Shown: positions 34,191 through 42,983 of the stretch, in pieces
Layout: each line of letters opens with the position of its first letter
How positions within the stretch are numbered: the first letter of the stretch is position 1
Assembly: GCA_964481005.1 (NCBI GenBank)
Contig: CAYZRY010000001.1
Location: 1 to 64,000 of the forward strand
DNA: 64,000 nucleotides
Origin: CAYZRY01 sp964481005
GTDB lineage: Bacteria; Bacillota_I; Bacilli_A; RF39; UBA660
Reading direction: 5' to 3'
Notes under the pieces: generated by a model
Databases searched by the model: none
Told to the model about the DNA's origin: nothing
The model's input: only the letters and a program-made list of their open reading frames with translations
Made by a program: the position numbers and the translations under genes

Positions 34191-35918
34191 ATGGCAAATC
34201 AAGAGACCATTAATGAAATTAGATCGAAGATTGACTTAGTCGATTTTATCGGAGAATACGTACCTTTAGTTCAAAAAGGAAAGAACTATTTTGGGGTATG
34301 TCCTTTTCATAATGATACAAATCCTTCGCTTAGTGTCAGTCGTGAAAAACAAATTTACAAATGTTTCTCTTGTGGTGCAAGTGGTAACGTCTATACCTTT
34401 CTAATGGATTATGATCATATCGATTTTCCGACAGCCCTAAGTATCTTGGGACGTAAAGCAGGAGTCGATGTCGCTGACAATTCGGTGGGTCTTAAAACAA
34501 GTAAATATTCTAAGTATTATGAGATATATAATTTTGCTAGCAAGTATTTTCAAAATAATTTAAATACCCCGTCTGGTTCAAGAGCTAGAGCTTATTTGAA
34601 TAATCGTGGCATAGACGATGAAACAATCAAAGAGTTTGAAATAGGTTTATCTCTTAGCGAAAAAGATGCCCTAACTAAAATATTTAAAGATAAAGAATAT
34701 AACTTAGTTGAACTAGAAAATATTGGTTTAATTGCTGATGGACATGATATGTACATCAATCGTATTATGTTTCCACTATACGATCCAAGCGGCAATGCTG
34801 TCGGTTTTTCTGGTCGCATTTATGATGATAGTAAAGATAATAAATATGTTAATACCAAAGAGACGGTTATCTTTAAAAAGGGACAGTGTCTATACAATTA
34901 TCATCAAGCCAAAGACCATGCTCGCAAAGAGCGACATGTCATTTTAGTCGAAGGATTCATGGACGTAATTAGACTTTCGACAATAGGTTACAAGAACGTT
35001 GTAGCCTTAATGGGTACAGCAATGACTAGTGAGCAAGTCAGTCTGTTAAAAAAACTATCACCTAATGTCTTACTTATGCTAGATGGTGATAACGCTGGAC
35101 AAAATGCAAGTTTATCAATTGGTGAAATGCTCGAAAAAGAAAACGTCAATGTCAAAGTAGCTTTGCTTAAGGATGATGATGACCCTGATACTTTCATTGT
35201 CAAAAATGGCAAAGAACGTTTTAACTCACTTGTTGAATCAGCAATTGATTTCTATGATTTCAAAGTAGCTAATATGCGTAAAGATGTCAATTTTGATAAC
35301 GACATTTCCCTGGCTGCATATGTCGATAAAGTACTCAAGGAAAGTATCTCAATAAACGATGAACTGCGCCTGGAGATAATCCTTAAAAAACTTGCAAAAG
35401 AATCGAATATAAGTTATAATACACTGGAAAAACGTTTGCAAGAATATAAAAAGAGTCAAAAACCTGAGACTAAAATAGTCGCTGAGCAGAAGACTAAAAA
35501 AGATAATCTTAGCAAATATGATAAAGCAGCATACGGACTTATACATGCAATGTTAAACAGTGAAACTGCCATTGCTAAATACAAGAGTGCCAATGTGCAA
35601 ATGACTAGTAAAGTTCTAAAGGGATTAGCCGATGAGATTTGTTATTATCAAAATAAATTCGGGAATGTAAATGAAGCAGACTTTTACTCGTATTTGCAAA
35701 ATCAAGATGATTTATTAGAAATGTATAATAAAGTAGTTGCAGAGAATTTTGATTTTCCAATCACTGATCAATTGGTAGATGATTTAATCGGAGTAATTGA
35801 TGAATATGTAAAGAGGCAAGAAGTATCACGCCTAAAGAAATTAATTGAAGAAGAACAAGATCCGATTGAGAAGGCAAAAATCAGTGATAAGATAAGAAGA
35901 TTGAGAATAGGGGAGTAG
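34191..35918 (+). CDS. dnaG: DNA primase DnaG
   Basis: 575-residue primase that makes RNA primers at the replication fork. The N-terminal CHC2 zinc finger has C37, H40, C58 and C61 (CPFH, then CFSC). The TOPRIM catalytic domain carries VEGFMD near residue 253 and MLDGDNAGQ near 300. The C-terminal helicase-interaction region is present (about 430-575). ATG 34191 is preferred over TTG 34185 because GAGGG lies seven bases upstream. It is followed by rpoD, one base after its stop, as in the classic macromolecular synthesis operon, although rpsU is absent. Confidence 0.95.
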   Translation: MANQETINEIRSKIDLVDFIGEYVPLVQKGKNYFGVCPFHNDTNPSLSVSREKQIYKCFSCGASGNVYTFLMDYDHIDFPTALSILGRKAGVDVADNSVGLKTSKYSKYYEIYNFASKYFQNNLNTPSGSRARAYLNNRGIDDETIKEFEIGLSLSEKDALTKIFKDKEYNLVELENIGLIADGHDMYINRIMFPLYDPSGNAVGFSGRIYDDSKDNKYVNTKETVIFKKGQCLYNYHQAKDHARKERHVILVEGFMDVIRLSTIGYKNVVALMGTAMTSEQVSLLKKLSPNVLLMLDGDNAGQNASLSIGEMLEKENVNVKVALLKDDDDPDTFIVKNGKERFNSLVESAIDFYDFKVANMRKDVNFDNDISLAAYVDKVLKESISINDELRLEIILKKLAKESNISYNTLEKRLQEYKKSQKPETKIVAEQKTKKDNLSKYDKAAYGLIHAMLNSETAIAKYKSANVQMTSKVLKGLADEICYYQNKFGNVNEADFYSYLQNQDDLLEMYNKVVAENFDFPITDQLVDDLIGVIDEYVKRQEVSRLKKLIEEEQDPIEKAKISDKIRRLRIGE

Positions 35919-35919
35919 A

Positions 35920-37011
35920 ATGTTAGATTTAATTAAAACTATTGATGAGCGAAAAGCAGACCTGATTAAAAAGGGTAAAGAAAATGGTTTTGTAACTTAT
36001 GAAGAAATAGCGGATGAGTTAAAGGGACTAGATGTCGATAGTGATACACTTGATGATTTATACAATGCGTTAGTTGATAACCAAATTGATGTTATCTCTG
36101 ATTCAGCGGATAATGATGTCAAGGAAAGTGAAACTCCGGAAGAAATAGTGGTCGAAGATTTAACTTTTTCTAAGGATATTAAAATCAATGACCCAGTTAG
36201 AATGTACTTGAAAGAAATTGGACGAATTAATCTTTTGACAACTGAAGAAGAATTCGAATATGCTAGATTAGCTGGAGATGGTGATGAACGTGCTAAACAG
36301 ATGTTGGCCGAGTCAAACCTTCGTCTAGTTGTCAGTATTGCTAAAAGATATGTTGGACGTGGAATGTTATTCCTAGATCTAATTCAAGAAGGTAATATTG
36401 GACTTATGAAAGCTGTTGAAAAGTTTGACTTTTCTAAAGGGTTTAAGTTTTCAACTTATGCTACTTGGTGGATACGTCAAGCGATAACAAGAGCTATTGC
36501 TGACCAAGCTAGAACTATCAGAGTTCCAGTACATATGGTCGAAACAATCAATAAGTTAGCACGTGTTCAGCGTCAGTTAACACAGGAATTAAACCGTGAA
36601 CCAAGCGATGATGAGCTTGCTAAGAAACTTGGAATTACAGTTGAGAAGGTCAGAGAAATATATAAGATTTCACAAGATCCAGTCTCACTTGAAACACCAA
36701 TTGGTGAAGAAGATGATTCACATCTTGGAGACTTTATCAAAGATGTAAATACTATGTCACCAGAAGAATATACAACAATGGAAATGCTTAAAAATGAACT
36801 TTCAGATGTCCTACTTACTTTGACTGATAGAGAAGAAAAAGTTTTACGCCTTCGCTTCGGACTAGATGATGGACAATGTTTAACTCTTGAAGAAGTTGGT
36901 CAAATTTTTGGAGTAACGCGTGAGCGTATTCGTCAGATTGAAGCCAAAGCGCTAAGAAAGCTTAGACATCCATCTAGAAGTAGAAAACTTAAGGATTTTC
37001 TAATCGACTAA
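35920..37011 (+). CDS. rpoD: Primary sigma factor RpoD/SigA
   Basis: 363-residue housekeeping sigma factor. Region 1.2 begins PVRMYLKEIGRINLL (about residues 92-106). Region 2 contains LRLVVSIAKRYVGRGMLFLDLIQEGNIGL and the -10 recognition stretch with FSTYATWWIRQAI. Region 3 follows, and region 4.2 has LEEVGQIFGVTRERIRQIE for -35 contact. Length is close to B. subtilis SigA (371). The conserved region 3.0 (His/Glu of the extended -10 reading helix, IRVPVHMVETINKL) fits the many TGnTATAAT promoters seen in this window. Stop TAA overlaps the ATG of trmK. Confidence 0.97.
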   Translation: MLDLIKTIDERKADLIKKGKENGFVTYEEIADELKGLDVDSDTLDDLYNALVDNQIDVISDSADNDVKESETPEEIVVEDLTFSKDIKINDPVRMYLKEIGRINLLTTEEEFEYARLAGDGDERAKQMLAESNLRLVVSIAKRYVGRGMLFLDLIQEGNIGLMKAVEKFDFSKGFKFSTYATWWIRQAITRAIADQARTIRVPVHMVETINKLARVQRQLTQELNREPSDDELAKKLGITVEKVREIYKISQDPVSLETPIGEEDDSHLGDFIKDVNTMSPEEYTTMEMLKNELSDVLLTLTDREEKVLRLRFGLDDGQCLTLEEVGQIFGVTRERIRQIEAKALRKLRHPSRSRKLKDFLID

Positions 37012-37655
37012 TGATATCAAAAAGATTAAAATCCTTGGCTAACCATGCCAAGGATTCTATGTTTATATTGGATGTCGGCTGTGATCATGGGCTGCTAAGT
37101 ATTCATTTAGCCCAAGCAGGCAAAAAGTTGATTGCTTCAGATATTGCCAAAGAACCACTAGAAGTAGCTAGAAGAAATATCAAACGAGCAGGACTTGATA
37201 ATATTCAAGTAGTTTTAGCTCCAGGCTTAAAAGCCATCGATGAAAAAGTTGATACAGTCATCATCGCTGGAATGGGTAATGCGACAATGCAAAATATTAT
37301 CGAAGAAGATTATCATCTTCTAAAAAGTGTCAATAAATTGATTGTTTCACCACATACAGAAGTCGCAGACTTTCGCAAATATATAACCAATAAAGGTTTT
37401 TATATAACTGATGAAGAAGTAGTCTATGATAAAGGTAAATACTATACCATCATTGTTTTAGAAAAGGGCAGTCGCAGTTATAGTGAAAAAGAGTTATTTC
37501 TTGGGCCAGTACTGATGAAAGAAAAAACTAAAACTTATTTAGAATATTGTCAGCAAGAGTTACTAAATAAAAGAAAAATTTTAGATAAATACGATGCTAA
37601 AAATAAAGAGTTAATCGAAGAAGTAAAAAGACTTGAGGAATTAATAAATTCCTAA
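37011..37655 (+). CDS. trmK: tRNA (adenine(22)-N1)-methyltransferase TrmK
   Basis: 214-residue class I SAM methyltransferase that modifies A22 in the D-loop of tRNAs. The SAM site ILDVGCDHGLLSIHLA is at about residues 19-34, followed by the acidic ASDIAKEPLEVARRNI motif and VDTVIIAGMGNATM. The C-terminal third is a helical extension typical of TrmK (KTKTYLEYCQQELLNKRKIL). The first base of its ATG is the last base of the rpoD stop, so translation is coupled. This order after rpoD is conserved in Firmicutes. Confidence 0.92.
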   Translation: MISKRLKSLANHAKDSMFILDVGCDHGLLSIHLAQAGKKLIASDIAKEPLEVARRNIKRAGLDNIQVVLAPGLKAIDEKVDTVIIAGMGNATMQNIIEEDYHLLKSVNKLIVSPHTEVADFRKYITNKGFYITDEEVVYDKGKYYTIIVLEKGSRSYSEKELFLGPVLMKEKTKTYLEYCQQELLNKRKILDKYDAKNKELIEEVKRLEELINS

Positions 37656-37668
37656 GTCTTTTTTTATG
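37625..37668 (+). terminator. Terminator of the replication/sigma operon
   Basis: Long stem AAAAAGACTT...AAGTCTTTTT with an inner GAGGAATT/AATTCCT extension, then T-run. The most stable hairpin in this section. Confidence 0.9.
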
Positions 37669-37709
37669 TCAATGAATAGTAATTTTTAACTATTATTTTT
37701 TATAAAGGG

Positions 37710-37718
37710 TGGTATAAT
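37710..37718 (+). promoter_or_regulatory. Extended -10 promoter of the large prepilin gene
   Basis: TGGTATAAT, 24 bases before the TTG start. A second TATAAT follows at about 37723. Confidence 0.62.
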
Positions 37719-37742
37719 TATATATAATAGAGGTGGTTTAGT

Positions 37743-39425
37743 TTGAAGAAACAAGGTTTTACTTTAATTGAAGTAATTGGTGTAGTAGTAATCATTGGTT
37801 TAGTTCTTATGATTGTTTTTCCTACGCTTTCTAAACTTATGTTAAATAATAATACTAAGAAGTTTGATAATTATTACATGATGATTGAAGAGGCATCTAA
37901 AGTATATGCCGGAACACTTAAAGATAAGATGGGACCAGCAACACAAAATGGTTGTGCTGAGTTTACCTTGACTGATTTAGTTAGTAGGGACTACATCAAA
38001 GAATATAAAGATAAGAGAACTACTTGTAGTATAACTTCGACTAAGATAAGAGTTAAAAATACTAGAGGTAAGATTGAAACATTTTTTAAACTTAAATGTT
38101 CTGATCAAGTTCCTAGTACTAGCGATTATATTAAAGGAGTAGATGATGTAGCTAACTGTATTGCTTACACTAAAAATGAAGCTAATACTTTGTATAATGC
38201 TGTCAAAGTAAATAGTGCTCAAACAACTAGAGATGTAAATGTAGTATATATTACCAATGATCCAGTTAAGGCTTTAAATAAATACTTATACTATTCTGGT
38301 GGTCTTTGGCAAATTGTCAGCTATGACGAGTTGCAAGAAACAGTCAAGGTCTTAAGTCTAGATTACACTGCAGCTCTTCCGTTTAATGCTAAACAAAATA
38401 ATAATTATGTTGGAAGTACTATTTCAAAATGGCTTGAAAATGTCTATTTACCAACCTTAAAAAATCATGAAGAGTATCTGACAATCAGTAATTATGATAC
38501 AACCCCTAGTGCAAACTTTGATTTACCGACTGCTACTAATCCAGCCAAAGTAGTCAAGTCAAAAATTGGACTATTAAGTGCTTATGAAGCTCGTAAGATT
38601 AAACATCCAACAGGAAGTGGAATACTAAATCGTTGGACTTTGAGTGAGGGAGCAGCCGGAACAAACGTAGCCTTTACTCAGGATAATATGAACTTATTTG
38701 ATAAGCTATCTCACAGTTATGGAATGGTTATTCCTGTTATTACTTTTGCTGCTGATGTTGAATTGTTAAAGGGAACAGGAACACAAGCCGATCCATATAT
38801 AATTGAACCAGATTACAAAGGGGAAAAAGGTCAAACTATCGATAGTAGACCAGCTGGAGAATATGTTTATCTTAATTATGGAGGAGCAAATGCAGCCTTT
38901 AGAATAATGGGTAAAGACGTCGATGGTAACGTCAGAGTTAATCGTTATACTGGAACTGCTATGAAATTTGATGAGACTACTTTTGATTTTTCAAGTAGTG
39001 ATATACAGCAATATTTAAATACGACTGAATATAATAAATTCTCTGCCGCAGCTAAAACACTACTAGTCGATGGATATTTCTGTAATGACGTTATAAATGA
39101 TACAATCATGAAAACTAACGATTCATTCTTTACAACAACTTGTACTGATCCAGGTAAAGTTAAAATGTATAAAGTAGGACTTTTCAGAGTAGGGGAGCTT
39201 TATTCACAACAGGGACTTACTCAAAAAATATGGACCTTAAATCCTAATAATGCTTCGCCTGATCAATTTGGTTCAACTATCAATGTCATAAATGGTGACT
39301 ATACTGTCACTCCAGAACTAGTCAACAATGTGTCTATTAGTTACAATATCGTCGTAACTATCAATAAAGCCGCTTTAATTGATAGTGGTGAAGGTACTAA
39401 AACATCACCGTATGTTATAAAATAA
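37743..39425 (+). CDS. Large prepilin-like (type IV pilin signal) secreted protein
   Basis: 560 residues. The N-terminus MKKQGFTLIEVIGVVVIIGL is a class III signal: basic leader, cleavage after G5, Glu at mature position 5, then a hydrophobic helix to about residue 28. The remaining 530 residues are extracellular, beta-rich and Thr/Asn/Asp-rich, with several Cys. GTGTQADPYIIE (about 344-355) and GEGTKTSPYVIK (549-560) repeat a G-GT---PY-I motif, so the passenger may consist of two related modules. Normal pilins are 130-200 residues. Start TTG with AGAGGTGG upstream. No prepilin peptidase or pilus ATPase gene is in the window. Confidence 0.8.
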   Translation: MKKQGFTLIEVIGVVVIIGLVLMIVFPTLSKLMLNNNTKKFDNYYMMIEEASKVYAGTLKDKMGPATQNGCAEFTLTDLVSRDYIKEYKDKRTTCSITSTKIRVKNTRGKIETFFKLKCSDQVPSTSDYIKGVDDVANCIAYTKNEANTLYNAVKVNSAQTTRDVNVVYITNDPVKALNKYLYYSGGLWQIVSYDELQETVKVLSLDYTAALPFNAKQNNNYVGSTISKWLENVYLPTLKNHEEYLTISNYDTTPSANFDLPTATNPAKVVKSKIGLLSAYEARKIKHPTGSGILNRWTLSEGAAGTNVAFTQDNMNLFDKLSHSYGMVIPVITFAADVELLKGTGTQADPYIIEPDYKGEKGQTIDSRPAGEYVYLNYGGANAAFRIMGKDVDGNVRVNRYTGTAMKFDETTFDFSSSDIQQYLNTTEYNKFSAAAKTLLVDGYFCNDVINDTIMKTNDSFFTTTCTDPGKVKMYKVGLFRVGELYSQQGLTQKIWTLNPNNASPDQFGSTINVINGDYTVTPELVNNVSISYNIVVTINKAALIDSGEGTKTSPYVIK

Positions 39426-39426
39426 C

Positions 39427-39455
39427 TTTACAAACAAGGCTTATTTGTATATAAT
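39427..39455 (+). promoter_or_regulatory. Promoter of the T-box-HD-valS unit
   Basis: -35 TTTACA (39427-39432), 17-base spacer, -10 TATAAT (39450-39455). Transcription would start near 39462, just before the T-box leader. Confidence 0.78.
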
Positions 39456-39464
39456 TACTCTAGA

Positions 39465-39660
39465 ACTTTGATCTTGAGGGGTCATGCAGTAATTTTAAAG
39501 AGACTGGGTGTTTGGTGTAAACCTAGAAATGAGAGCATGATTTGTAGCAAGGGAGTTGAAAGACTGAGCTTAGTAAGTTTTTCCGGTAATGCGTTATAGT
39601 AAAGAGAAGTAATTAAGGTGGTACCACGATCATTCGTCCTTTGGGATGAATGATTTTTAT
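39465..39660 (+). promoter_or_regulatory. T-box riboswitch leader, likely specific for tRNA-Val (GUA)
   Basis: The T-box sequence AAGGTGGTACCACG is at 39615-39628. Stem I shows the AGAGA bulge and the GGTG-containing apical region followed by its pairing strand (39500-39525). The specifier loop has AGTA at 39488-39491 on the 5' side and GTA at 39544-39546 on the 3' side, flanked by pairing TGC/GCA. GTA is a valine codon, which agrees with valS downstream. Uncharged tRNA-Val would stabilise the antiterminator and let transcription pass the terminator at 39629-39660. The specifier is read by eye. Confidence 0.87.
39629..39660 (+). terminator. T-box regulated terminator
   Basis: Eleven-base stem ATCATTCGTCC/GGATGAATGAT, TTTG loop, TTTTAT tail. 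Its left arm follows directly on the T-box sequence, so the antiterminator and terminator are exclusive. Confidence 0.88.
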
Positions 39661-39672
39661 TTGGAGGAAATA

Positions 39673-40413
39673 GTGTTATACGAAGAATTAGAGAAGAAGT
39701 TTGATGAATATGTCAGTAGTTACAATTTGAGCCAGAAACACGTTGCTTTAAAAAATGTTCATACTCACGAGGTAGCCAAGGTAATGAATTTACTTTGTGA
39801 AAAACTAAAGTTAAATGAAAGAGATAGATACTTAGCTTTGGTAATTGCTTTCTTCCATGATGCTGGAAGATTTCCTCAGTTAATTGAAACAGGCAGCTAT
39901 TCAGATTTTAATTACAATCATGCAATAAAATCATGTGAAGTAATTGCTGAAAGAAATGTTTTAGAAGAGCTCGGTTTAAATGAAGAAGAAAAAACTCTAG
40001 TAAACAGGGCAATCTTTAACCACAATCGTCTATATCTAGAAGAAGATTTAAATGAGCGAGAAAAGCTCTTTAGTAAAATGATTAGAGATGCCGATAAGAT
40101 TGATATCTTTAGAGTAGCAGTCGATAATTTTAGAGATTATTTTGATGATGATCCTAGTCCTAAAGTAATGGAGGACTTCCTACTAGAGAAATCGATAGAT
40201 AGTAACGATATAAATAATCAAGCAGATAAAATTATGCAACGTTTAGCATTTCTATACGACATAAATTTTAAAGAAAGTTTTGAAATATTATCTGAAAATA
40301 AGTATTTTATACTTTATGTTGAAGACATCAAATACAATGAAAATAAAATAGAATCATATAATAAAGTAATGAGTAAAACATTAACTTACTATGAAGGGAG
40401 AATACTATGTTAG
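39673..40413 (+). CDS. HD domain phosphohydrolase
   Basis: 246-residue soluble protein. HD superfamily metal ligands are seen as HTHEVAKVM early in the chain (about residues 31-39) and FFHDAGRFP (about 60-68), with a further NHNR segment near 116-119. The substrate is probably a nucleotide, but which one is not evident. The start is GTG 39673, six bases after GGAGG; an in-frame ATG at 39646 lies inside the T-box terminator stem and has no ribosome site. It is the first gene of the T-box unit and overlaps valS by seven bases. Its link to valine starvation is unusual. Confidence 0.82.
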   Translation: MLYEELEKKFDEYVSSYNLSQKHVALKNVHTHEVAKVMNLLCEKLKLNERDRYLALVIAFFHDAGRFPQLIETGSYSDFNYNHAIKSCEVIAERNVLEELGLNEEEKTLVNRAIFNHNRLYLEEDLNEREKLFSKMIRDADKIDIFRVAVDNFRDYFDDDPSPKVMEDFLLEKSIDSNDINNQADKIMQRLAFLYDINFKESFEILSENKYFILYVEDIKYNENKIESYNKVMSKTLTYYEGRILC

Positions 40414-42932
40414 ATAAAAAATATAATCATAGAGAAGTAGAAGAAAACAAGTATCAAGCTTGGCTAGAGGCTGATTTGTTTAAGTCTGGAAAAGATTTAA
40501 GTAAAGAGCCATTTTGTATTGTTATACCACCACCAAATGTCACTGGGAGATTACATTTAGGACATGCTTGGGACGTAACACTTCAAGATATAATAATTAG
40601 ATATAAAAAACTAAAGGGTTATGATGTTCTTTGGCTTCCTGGAATGGATCATGCTGGTATTGCAACGCAGGCTAAAGTAGATGCTAGACTTAAAGAAATG
40701 GGAATAGCTCCTCGTCAATTAGATAGAGATAAATGGCTTGAATATGCTTGGGATTGGAAAAAGGAATACAGTGAAAGTATTCGTCAGCAATGGGGAAAAC
40801 TAGGGTTGCACCTAGATTATTCGAAAGAAAGATTTACTTTAGATGAGGGCTTAAACAAAGCTGTCAATCATGTATTTATCAAGCTTTACGAAGATGGTTT
40901 AATATATCGCGGAGAACGTATTATTAACTGGGATCCTGAAGCGATGACAGCTCTTTCAAATGAAGAAGTTATATATAAAGATGTCGAAGGGGCTTTCTAT
41001 CACATAAAGTATTTTTTAGAAGATAGTAATCAGTATTTAGTTTTAGCAACTACGAGACCTGAGACAATGTTTGGAGACGTAGCAGTAGCAGTTAATCCAA
41101 ATGATGAACGTTATCAAGAGATGATAGGTAAAAATGTCATTTTGCCTGTTGTTGGTAAACTTATTCCGATTATCGCTGATGAACATGCTGATCCAGAGTT
41201 TGGAACGGGTGTTGTTAAAATAACTCCGGCTCATGATCCTAACGATTTTGAAGTTGGTAATAGACATAATCTCGAAAGAGTAGTTGTTATCGACAATGAT
41301 GGAAAGATGAACGACAAAGCTGGTAAATATGCTGGAATGGATCGCTTTGCTTGTCGAGAGGAAGTTGTCAAAGAACTCGAAGCTAGTGGCAATTTACTAA
41401 AAGTTGAAAAGATGGTTCATAGCGTTGGACACTCAGAGCGTACAAATGTCATGATTGAGCCATACTTATCTAAACAATGGTTTGTTAAAATGAGGCCACT
41501 TGCTGATAGAGTACTAGAAAATCAAAAAGATAAGAAAAACAAAGTTAATTTTGTTCCAAGTAGATTTGAAAAAATTATGAATCACTGGATGGAAATAACA
41601 TATGACTGGTGTATATCTAGACAGTTATGGTGGGGACATCAAATACCTGCTTGGTACCGTGAAGAAGAAGTTTATGTTGGCGAAGAAGCACCAGAAGGTG
41701 ATGGTTGGGTGCGAGATCCAGATGTTTTAGATACGTGGTTCTCAAGTGCTCTGTGGCCGTTTTCAACACTAGGCTGGCCTGAAGAAACAGCTGACTTTAA
41801 AAGATATTATCCAGGTAATGTACTAGTTACAGGTTATGACATTATTCCATTTTGGGTTAATCGTATGACTTTTCAAGGGTTACACTTTACTGGTCAAAGA
41901 CCTTTTGAAGATTGTTTAATCCACGGACTTATTCGTGATAAAGAAGGCCGTAAGATGAGTAAATCACTTGGTAATGGAATAGATCCGATGGATGTCATTG
42001 ACCAGTATGGAGCGGACTCACTTAGATTCTTTGCAACGACCAGTACTGCACCAGGACAAGACTTAAGATTTGACGAAGAGAAAGTTGCTTCGACATGGAA
42101 TTTTATCAACAAACTATGGAATGCTTCACGTTTTGTCTTCATGAAAACCGAAGGAATTAGCAAAGAAGATCTTACAATGGATGAACTATCCCTTAGTGAT
42201 AAATGGATATTAACAAAACGTAATAACGTGATTAAAAATGTTCAAAAAGCTATGGATAAGTATGAGTTTCATACAGCTGGAAACATGCTTTATGAATTTA
42301 TTTGGAACGATTATTGTGACTGGTATATTGAACTTACAAAAAATACTGAATCAAGTACTAGTAAAACAGTCTTATTGACAGTTCTTAAAGATATTTTAGT
42401 TATGTTATCACCATTTATGCCACATGTTTGTGATGAAATATATGCTAAACTACTTATCAAAGATCAAGACTTTATCTCTGAAGAGACATATCCAGTTGTA
42501 TCATCTTCTTACGATGAAGAAATGGAACTAGTTGAAAAAGTTATTGCTGACATAGTTGCAATCAGAAATATGAAAGCTAAAAATAGTGTTACTAAAGATG
42601 CTAAAGTGATGGTACAAGTTAGCGATGACCTAAGAGATATATACTTTAGTCAGCTTAAGATAAAAGAAGAAAATTTAGCTCAGTTAAGCGAAGAACAAAT
42701 TGTTTATAAATCAGAAAGAATAGCGATTGTTTATCAGCAACAAAGTACATTAAATGTCGAAGAGTTAAATAAAGAAATAGAAAATTTGAAAGCCATTATT
42801 GCTAAAAGAAAAGCTTTACTAGCTAATGAAAATTATCTAGCTAAAGCCCCTAGTAATATTGTTGAAGCAGACAGATTAAAATTAGCCGAAGAAGAAGCAC
42901 AGTTACAAGTTTTAGAAGATAGAGCTAGATAA
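40407..42932 (+). CDS. valS: Valyl-tRNA synthetase
   Basis: 841-residue class Ia synthetase charging tRNA-Val. The HIGH motif is HLGH in PPPNVTGRLHLGHAWD (about residues 42-57) and the KMSKS loop is KMSKS at about 516-520. The editing (CP1) domain lies between, with TTRPETMFGD. A C-terminal coiled coil (about 770-841) packs on the tRNA elbow, as usual for ValRS. Length is normal. GAAGGGAG lies upstream of the ATG. Expression should rise when Val-tRNA is scarce, through the T-box. Confidence 0.97.
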   Translation: MLDKKYNHREVEENKYQAWLEADLFKSGKDLSKEPFCIVIPPPNVTGRLHLGHAWDVTLQDIIIRYKKLKGYDVLWLPGMDHAGIATQAKVDARLKEMGIAPRQLDRDKWLEYAWDWKKEYSESIRQQWGKLGLHLDYSKERFTLDEGLNKAVNHVFIKLYEDGLIYRGERIINWDPEAMTALSNEEVIYKDVEGAFYHIKYFLEDSNQYLVLATTRPETMFGDVAVAVNPNDERYQEMIGKNVILPVVGKLIPIIADEHADPEFGTGVVKITPAHDPNDFEVGNRHNLERVVVIDNDGKMNDKAGKYAGMDRFACREEVVKELEASGNLLKVEKMVHSVGHSERTNVMIEPYLSKQWFVKMRPLADRVLENQKDKKNKVNFVPSRFEKIMNHWMEITYDWCISRQLWWGHQIPAWYREEEVYVGEEAPEGDGWVRDPDVLDTWFSSALWPFSTLGWPEETADFKRYYPGNVLVTGYDIIPFWVNRMTFQGLHFTGQRPFEDCLIHGLIRDKEGRKMSKSLGNGIDPMDVIDQYGADSLRFFATTSTAPGQDLRFDEEKVASTWNFINKLWNASRFVFMKTEGISKEDLTMDELSLSDKWILTKRNNVIKNVQKAMDKYEFHTAGNMLYEFIWNDYCDWYIELTKNTESSTSKTVLLTVLKDILVMLSPFMPHVCDEIYAKLLIKDQDFISEETYPVVSSSYDEEMELVEKVIADIVAIRNMKAKNSVTKDAKVMVQVSDDLRDIYFSQLKIKEENLAQLSEEQIVYKSERIAIVYQQQSTLNVEELNKEIENLKAIIAKRKALLANENYLAKAPSNIVEADRLKLAEEEAQLQVLEDRAR

Positions 42933-42946
42933 TAGCTCTTTTTCTT
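42921..42946 (+). terminator. Terminator after valS
   Basis: Stem AGAGCTA/TAGCTCT with loop GATAA, overlapping the stop codon, then TTTTTC. Confidence 0.85.
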
Positions 42947-42983
42947 TTTATTAAAATACTATATAATGAAGTAGGTGATAAAG

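Noticed and set aside
39646..39672. ATG at 39646 as start of the HD gene
   Set aside because: It is in the right arm of the T-box terminator without a ribosome site; GTG 39673 with GGAGG is better.
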